From: Saccharomycopsis fibuligera x Saccharomycopsis cf. fibuligera
Taxonomy: Eukaryota > Ascomycota > Saccharomycetes > Ascoideales > Saccharomycopsidaceae
Direction: 5' to 3'
Length of the DNA: 64,000 nt
Assembly: GCA_001936135.1 (NCBI GenBank)
Contig: CP012819.1
Location: forward strand, 248,001-312,000
The notes under the pieces are model-generated. The model saw nothing but the letters and a program-made list of their open reading frames with translations. It made no database searches and had not been told where the DNA came from. Positions 59,811 to 64,000 of this stretch are shown piece by piece. Numbering within the stretch: position 1 is the stretch's first letter; the number at the start of each line of letters is the position of its first letter. A program made the position numbers and the translations under genes.

Positions 59811-61850
59811 CTATTTCAAAACATTTTCGTTCGGAAATATATTGCGCTGCTTAAGTCTCTTGTACAATGCAGTTTGAGGATCATATATCACCGCATCGAC
59901 CCTTGATCTATACAAGTTCATGATTGCTTTATGCTTGATCATCTTCAAGTATCTCTTCTTGACTCCCAGGTATTTTCTATCCCCTTCAACCGTAAGTTTA
60001 GGTCCCGGTAACGGTTTACCTGAAGTGTATCCTAACTTAAGCCATAACGCTTTATATTCCGGCGTTGATGCGTCTGACTTAAGCGGATCAGATACAAGGT
60101 TTAAGTCTTTCCAGATGAAGACTTGCTTTATTTCCTTGGCGAGTGCAATTTCTTCATCAGATAATGGCTGCTTGAATCTTAGCATTTCAGGATTATGCTG
60201 ATCAGTCAAGGAACGTGCACGGGCTCTAGTTAACCAATAAGAAGAAACTTCATTGAAGTTACTACCTGAAAGCTCAACACTCTCATGATACAAGATTCTT
60301 ACCAACTCACGCCAATTTTTATGATACCCCGTCTTTACTGCACATCGAATCAACTGGTGATACGACTCAATATTTGGTCGCACTTTTAATACTTGCCTGA
60401 ATGTGTTGAATGCAGATAAAGCCAAATCAATTCTTTCCATATTACCGAAATGCCTAAGGAAGGTATTCATTGTCGCAAGACGTGGCTTGAATGCAGCATT
60501 ATCCATCAAAAACGACCACGCTTGTTCATATTTTCCTTCTTTGAGCAAACCATTAATTATAAGATCAGCACAAACAATATCCAAATCATCCAAGCTGAAT
60601 TGTCCATTTGTTTTGAAAAATTCAATAACTTTATCCGCCAGCATCTTATTCAACAAATCAGTAATCACTGATCTAAGAAGTCCGCTGGTAATTGGAATTT
60701 TCAAATTGTTCATGAATTCAATTAACAAGATCTTGGATTTTGTCTCCGGAAGTGCATTATAAATAAGAGTAAATGTAGTCAAATCTGGTTTCAAGTTTAA
60801 GAACTTAAAAGTCTCCATAAATTTGTATAGTTTTTCAATGGCTGGAGTTCCGTGTGGCTGCTTTTGCAAATTTTTTAACACTGATATGAACAAGTTTAGA
60901 GTCTTGGTGTTCGGTATCAAATGCAACTTGTGCATCTGGTAGTACAATTCTCTCATTGTTGCAAAATCATTCTTTTTGGAATAAAAATAAATAGCATCAT
61001 TAAATACATTGATATTCAATCTTAAGTTTTTTGTCACTTTGTTATCAAAACGTAAAAGCTCTAAAAGCATATCTGAGATTAATCCGTTGACTTTAGATGC
61101 TTTCTTGTAGTAGAATGTAGAGTGTGTTAATGTGTGAATATACTTTTCAAATGTTTCCTCAGTGAGCGGAAGGGGAATTGGTGGGACTTCTTTGTAGTAG
61201 TGGTGGGGCACGTCACCATTAAACACACTACGTTTCTTAATCTTTAGTAATTTGGCACTATCATGATCACTATCATTAATATTACTGCTTAATGTCATCA
61301 GTAAGTCTCGCTGCAACTCTTCCACAGAGACAATTTCCTGCAAGATGCTAAGAATCTTATAAGTATACACGCTTGTGAAATTGAAAAGGTCTTCACTATA
61401 AATTTTCTGGGCTAATTGTTTATTTTGTTTTTTTGCTGTAGTGATTTCGTTTGTTTTTTGAAAATCTGCTCGACAAAGTTTATCGCCATTATCCAATTTT
61501 TTCACATAATGCGAAACTATTCGACGAGTATAATGAGATCCTTTACCGATATAGGGCACAAATTGGCGTAATTCTTCATCAGTGATGTACGTATGATCAT
61601 GATCAAAGCTATTTTGGGTGCTAGAAATTGTCTGGCTATTGTCTGGAGGTGATGCGGACTGCAATGCTGATGATGCTGACGATCCTGATGCTATTGTTGA
61701 TGGTGATTTTACTGATGATTCCTGATTTTGGGATAATGGATGTGACTGCGAAGATACCGTACTGCTATTGATCTGTCTTGTTATAGCTCTTGTGCTTGTG
61801 CGCACAGCAGACGCCGCCAAATTTTTATTTCTAGCTGCTCCTTTAAACAT
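59811..61850 (-). CDS. Mitochondrial PPR-like protein
   Basis: A 679-residue protein. The first 40 residues are basic and hydroxylated with no acids (MFKGAARNKNLAASAVRTST ... RQINSSTVSSQ), a mitochondrial presequence. Residues about 270-520 contain degenerate pentatricopeptide-type helical repeats: NVFNDAIYFYSKKNDFATMRE, LIPNTKTLNLFISVLKN, LKPDLTTFTLIYNALPE, INGLLKEGKYEQAWSFLMD, PNIESYHQLIRCAVKTG. The basic C-terminus includes KYLGVKKRYLKMIKHKAIMN. Such proteins bind mitochondrial mRNAs or rRNA as stability or translation factors (Atp22, Aep, Ccm1 types in yeast). I cannot pick the orthologue. The gene is divergent from RPC10. Confidence 0.78.
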   Translation of the reverse strand: MFKGAARNKNLAASAVRTSTRAITRQINSSTVSSQSHPLSQNQESSVKSPSTIASGSSASSALQSASPPDNSQTISSTQNSFDHDHTYITDEELRQFVPYIGKGSHYTRRIVSHYVKKLDNGDKLCRADFQKTNEITTAKKQNKQLAQKIYSEDLFNFTSVYTYKILSILQEIVSVEELQRDLLMTLSSNINDSDHDSAKLLKIKKRSVFNGDVPHHYYKEVPPIPLPLTEETFEKYIHTLTHSTFYYKKASKVNGLISDMLLELLRFDNKVTKNLRLNINVFNDAIYFYSKKNDFATMRELYYQMHKLHLIPNTKTLNLFISVLKNLQKQPHGTPAIEKLYKFMETFKFLNLKPDLTTFTLIYNALPETKSKILLIEFMNNLKIPITSGLLRSVITDLLNKMLADKVIEFFKTNGQFSLDDLDIVCADLIINGLLKEGKYEQAWSFLMDNAAFKPRLATMNTFLRHFGNMERIDLALSAFNTFRQVLKVRPNIESYHQLIRCAVKTGYHKNWRELVRILYHESVELSGSNFNEVSSYWLTRARARSLTDQHNPEMLRFKQPLSDEEIALAKEIKQVFIWKDLNLVSDPLKSDASTPEYKALWLKLGYTSGKPLPGPKLTVEGDRKYLGVKKRYLKMIKHKAIMNLYRSRVDAVIYDPQTALYKRLKQRNIFPNENVLK

Positions 61851-62145
61851 TTCTCATTGCTTGCGCTCTGATAGCGTCTCTTCAAAAGTTTCATCTGTCT
61901 ATTATCTCTTCATATACTCATCATCGACTCGCTTCTCATGTTCGAGCTCAAGAAGAAAAACGAAAAACGAGCTTAACTATAATTTCACGTGACCATTTCC
62001 TGTAGGTGAAAAATTTCTGCAGAAAATATAAAACAGAAATTTTTAATTTCCGATCACCAAACAAGAATCTCATCGCCTAGTCTTTTGCTCCAGCCTTCAT
62101 CATCTTCATCATCATTCTCATCAACTCACACAATAACACACAATA
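61851..62145. promoter_or_regulatory. Divergent PPR / RPC10 promoter with CACGTG, RRPE and PAC boxes
   Basis: Within 295 bases there are CACGTG at 61,986-61,991, the RRPE-like TGAAAAATTTC at 62,007-62,017, and CTCATCGC (PAC core GCGATGAG on the other strand) at 62,069-62,076. PAC and RRPE are the classical pair for Pol I/III subunit and ribosome-biogenesis genes, fitting RPC10, whose ATG is 70 bases downstream of PAC. Confidence 0.8.
62069..62076 (-). promoter_or_regulatory. PAC box upstream of RPC10
   Basis: Exact GCGATGAG on the minus strand, 70 bases before the ATG of a Pol I/II/III subunit gene. This is the gene class for which the motif was named. Confidence 0.78.
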
Positions 62146-62485
62146 ATGAGTAGCAGCAGAGAAGGTTTTGCTCCAGCAAGTAATATTAGTGCAGCTGCAG
62201 GTGGGTTTTCTGCCGTTAAGAGTTACGGTGTGAAGTACATTTGCGCTTACTGTGCCGCCACTTTCACTTTGAGTAAAACCGAGGCTATTAGATGTAAAGA
62301 GTGTGGACATAGAGTGATATATAAGGCTAGAACCAAAAGAATGGGTATGTTTATTGTTTGTCAGTCGTTTTAAGATGGTTTGAGGAGCTGGTAAGCTTTT
62401 GGATTAGCTTATCGATTCGTAGCTTTACTTTTATATAGACATATTACTAATATGACTTTTTTTAGTGCAATTCGAGGCTAGGTAA
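62146..62485 (+). CDS. RPC10: RNA polymerase I/II/III shared subunit Rpb12 (ABC10-alpha), with tiny last exon
   Basis: Exon 1 is 62,146-62,344 and exon 2 is 62,466-62,485, only 20 bases, giving 72 residues (yeast 70). The zinc ribbon is intact: [12 protein letters not shown] and [12 protein letters not shown] give CX2C and CX2C. Splicing joins KARTKRM to VQFEAR, the invariant family C-terminus. Without splicing the frame reads into the intron as GMFIVCQSF and stops. The intron 62,345-62,465 has a GTATGT donor and TTTTTTTAG acceptor, with TACTAAT as probable branch, phase 1. The N-terminus is Ser/Ala-rich as in yeast. The protein is shared by all three nuclear RNA polymerases. PAC and RRPE boxes lie upstream. 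Confidence 0.95.
62345..62465 (+). other. Intron of RPC10 near the 3' end
   Basis: A 121-base intron with GTATGT donor, TACTAAT branch-like sequence at 62,444-62,450 and TTTAG acceptor, phase 1. It leaves a last exon of just six codons plus stop, easily missed by gene finders. Confidence 0.9.
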
Positions 62486-62886
62486 ATCAAAAATAATTAC
62501 ACAAAAAAAGCAGCTGATTTTCAACTAGATTTGGCGTTTTAAGCTCTCTCATTTTCTCTCATTTTCTCTTTCATTTTCTCTTTCTCTCCGTTCATTACAA
62601 GTACAATAGTCTCGAAAATATTGGTGGTATCATTTTTCTATTTTCCAGAGTTTTTTTATATATGAGGAATGTATATTATTAGCAACAGGAAGCACTTTTT
62701 TTTGCATTTATTATTGTTCTACGTTTTTGCTCTTTAGGGCCTCCCAAATGGCGATTATAACAAAAGGCGCAACAAAGATTAAAGAAATAAAAAAAGTCAA
62801 TAATGGCAACTGATTCAAATCAGGCGAAGAAAAAAATATCAAGCAAAATAATATCAAGCAAAATAATATCAAGTGAAATATCAGAT
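62486..62886. other. Intergenic region between convergent RPC10 and ARG82
   Basis: These 401 bases contain repeated CATTTTCTCT pyrimidine units at about 62,549-62,590 and three repeats of AATATCAAGCAAAAT-like sequence at 62,836-62,882. It holds both 3' ends, with no gene. Confidence 0.65.
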
Positions 62887-64000
62887 TTACTCAAGTTCAG
62901 CCAAAAGCTTTTCTAAAATTGTTAGCAAGTTCTCTACTCCATCTAAAACGTTATCATCAGGTCCCATGCCGGGTGTCAATTTAGAATGAGCGAAATCAAT
63001 AAGATTCAACGAACTCAAAGGAACAATCTTATTAGGATTGATTCTTTCATGTGTATTACTACCATCATCACCATAATCATTCTCACTTTCATCTTCAAAT
63101 TCACTATCTTCATCATCACTTTCAAAATCTTCTCTAATCAAAGGATCCACTCCTTGATTTTCCTTCCACCTTTGCAAATCATTCTCAAAAATAATCAAAA
63201 GACTACTTGATTTTAATCTCACTTCTGCATCAATAAGGCAATTATGTAGTAGCTGCAACCGTTGAATCGTCATTGTAAGAATTTTCTTTTGCTGTTTTCG
63301 GGTCAAATCATTCTCTACAAAGAAAATTTTGAACCCATTAATAACGTTGTCTTTAGTAAGTTTACGACCAAAGTATTTATTGTACGAGACGTATTCTTTA
63401 CTCTCGCCCTGGCCTTGGTCTTTACTCAGACTCTTGTCTCTCAGTTCTGTCTCTTTAACCTTTTCAAAACTAAGATCCTCTAAATGGATAATATCTCCGT
63501 AATTTCCCGACAGCACCACTCGCTGTCGGTTATTGAATGTCTTCATTCCACAAATGCGAAACCCCAAGGATCCACTAGTTGTATCTCTAGAAACTTTTGC
63601 TAATCTTTGTCTTTTCTCATTGCTAACGGTATCATCAGTGAGCAATTTACCTAGCTTGATATCAATTATGCTTGGATACTTGTAACCATAAAGTATGTTT
63701 TCTAATACAATATATGGCTTTTTGCTGAATTGTTCTTTCGTGACATTTGAACTGGCGTCAATCTTACCACTGGCTGTGGCACTTTCTTCGCTGCTGTCTT
63801 CCAACTGTCCTTGTGATTCTTTTAGCATTTGTCCTTTTTCTTGTTGCCGTTGCTGCTGCTTAGCAGATTGTAACTCTTCAGGATCAACAATTCCCTTTTC
63901 TTCCAATTCTTTAGTAACCCCACTGTCCAACCTTCCTATAAACTGCGGCATCCAGTCAGACAACCGTGATCCTAAAAAGTCTCCTTCGCCATCTTCTTCC
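62887..64000 (-). CDS. ARG82: Inositol polyphosphate multikinase Arg82/Ipk2, 5' part beyond window
   Basis: At least 370 residues are visible and the frame is still open at base 64,000, so the start is outside the window. Family motifs are clear: YPSIIDIKLGKLL is the PxxxDxKxG inositol-binding signature, SSLLIIFE is the SSLL motif, and LNLIDFAHSKLTPG near the C-terminus holds the IDF metal-binding motif. An acidic insert (ESDDEDSEFEDESENDYGDD) lies between SSLL and IDF, as in yeast Arg82. The enzyme phosphorylates IP3 and IP4 to IP5 and is also a cofactor of the ArgR/Mcm1 arginine control complex in the nucleus. The frame continues past 63,963 with EEDGEGDFLGSRLSDWMPQF. Confidence 0.94.
   Translation of the reverse strand, partial: EEDGEGDFLGSRLSDWMPQFIGRLDSGVTKELEEKGIVDPEELQSAKQQQRQQEKGQMLKESQGQLEDSSEESATASGKIDASSNVTKEQFSKKPYIVLENILYGYKYPSIIDIKLGKLLTDDTVSNEKRQRLAKVSRDTTSGSLGFRICGMKTFNNRQRVVLSGNYGDIIHLEDLSFEKVKETELRDKSLSKDQGQGESKEYVSYNKYFGRKLTKDNVINGFKIFFVENDLTRKQQKKILTMTIQRLQLLHNCLIDAEVRLKSSSLLIIFENDLQRWKENQGVDPLIREDFESDDEDSEFEDESENDYGDDGSNTHERINPNKIVPLSSLNLIDFAHSKLTPGMGPDDNVLDGVENLLTILEKLLAELE

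Overview
This 64 kb window looks like nuclear DNA from an ascomycete budding yeast. Its gene families are Saccharomycotina ones (BUR1, SRO7, NUF2, FOL2, ARP8, PNO1, GLY1, FET3, RCF1, NHX1, SEC5, SMD3, PEP3/VPS18, RPC10, ARG82). Genes are dense and mostly intron-poor. The few introns are short, with GTATGT/GTAAGT donors and TACTAAC-like branch sites. In the stretches of GLY1, PNO1 and FET3 that I read codon by codon, leucine is TTG, CTT, CTC or TTA and never CTG. With the Asn/Ser-rich regulatory proteins and 30-41 nt poly(A) tracts, this suggests a CTG-clade yeast of the Candida parapsilosis / Lodderomyces type. That placement is an inference.

Layout. 1-13 kb: 3' end of CFD1, BUR1-type kinase, a tail-anchored cytochrome b5-like protein, a spliced RCF3-like gene, spliced SRO7, NUF2 and FOL2. 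14-23 kb: an NCS1 transporter, ARP8, a PRM5/YNL058C-like membrane protein and a small mitochondrial protein. 23-30 kb: a giant zinc-cluster factor with a split zinc cluster, PNO1 with PAC and RRPE boxes, and GC-rich GLY1. 30.1-32.2 kb: a GC-rich, repeat-rich gene-free stretch. 32.2-32.5 kb: a small membrane protein gene. 32.5-40.9 kb: a gene desert of about 8.4 kb with hairpins, a 35-nt poly(A) tract and a compact, closed, structured element at 37,124-37,237. 40.9-64 kb: FET3, spliced RCF1, NHX1, SEC5, spliced SMD3, VPS18, an arrestin-like gene, a PPR-like mitochondrial gene, RPC10 with a 20-base last exon, and ARG82 running off the end.

The genes are ordinary housekeeping functions and not one operon-like system. 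Some themes recur. Exocytosis and endosomal traffic are represented by SRO7, SEC5, NHX1, VPS18 and an arrestin. Mitochondrial respiration is represented by two Rcf-type factors and a PPR protein. RNA machinery is represented by BUR1, PNO1, SMD3 and RPC10. I found no rRNA, CRISPR array or intact transposon and no convincing tRNA. The features most worth a second look are non-coding: the structured element in the desert, the poly(T)/poly(A) junctions, the poly(A) tract with flanking direct repeats, and the GC island over GLY1. The displaced sixth cysteine of the zinc-cluster protein is also worth checking.
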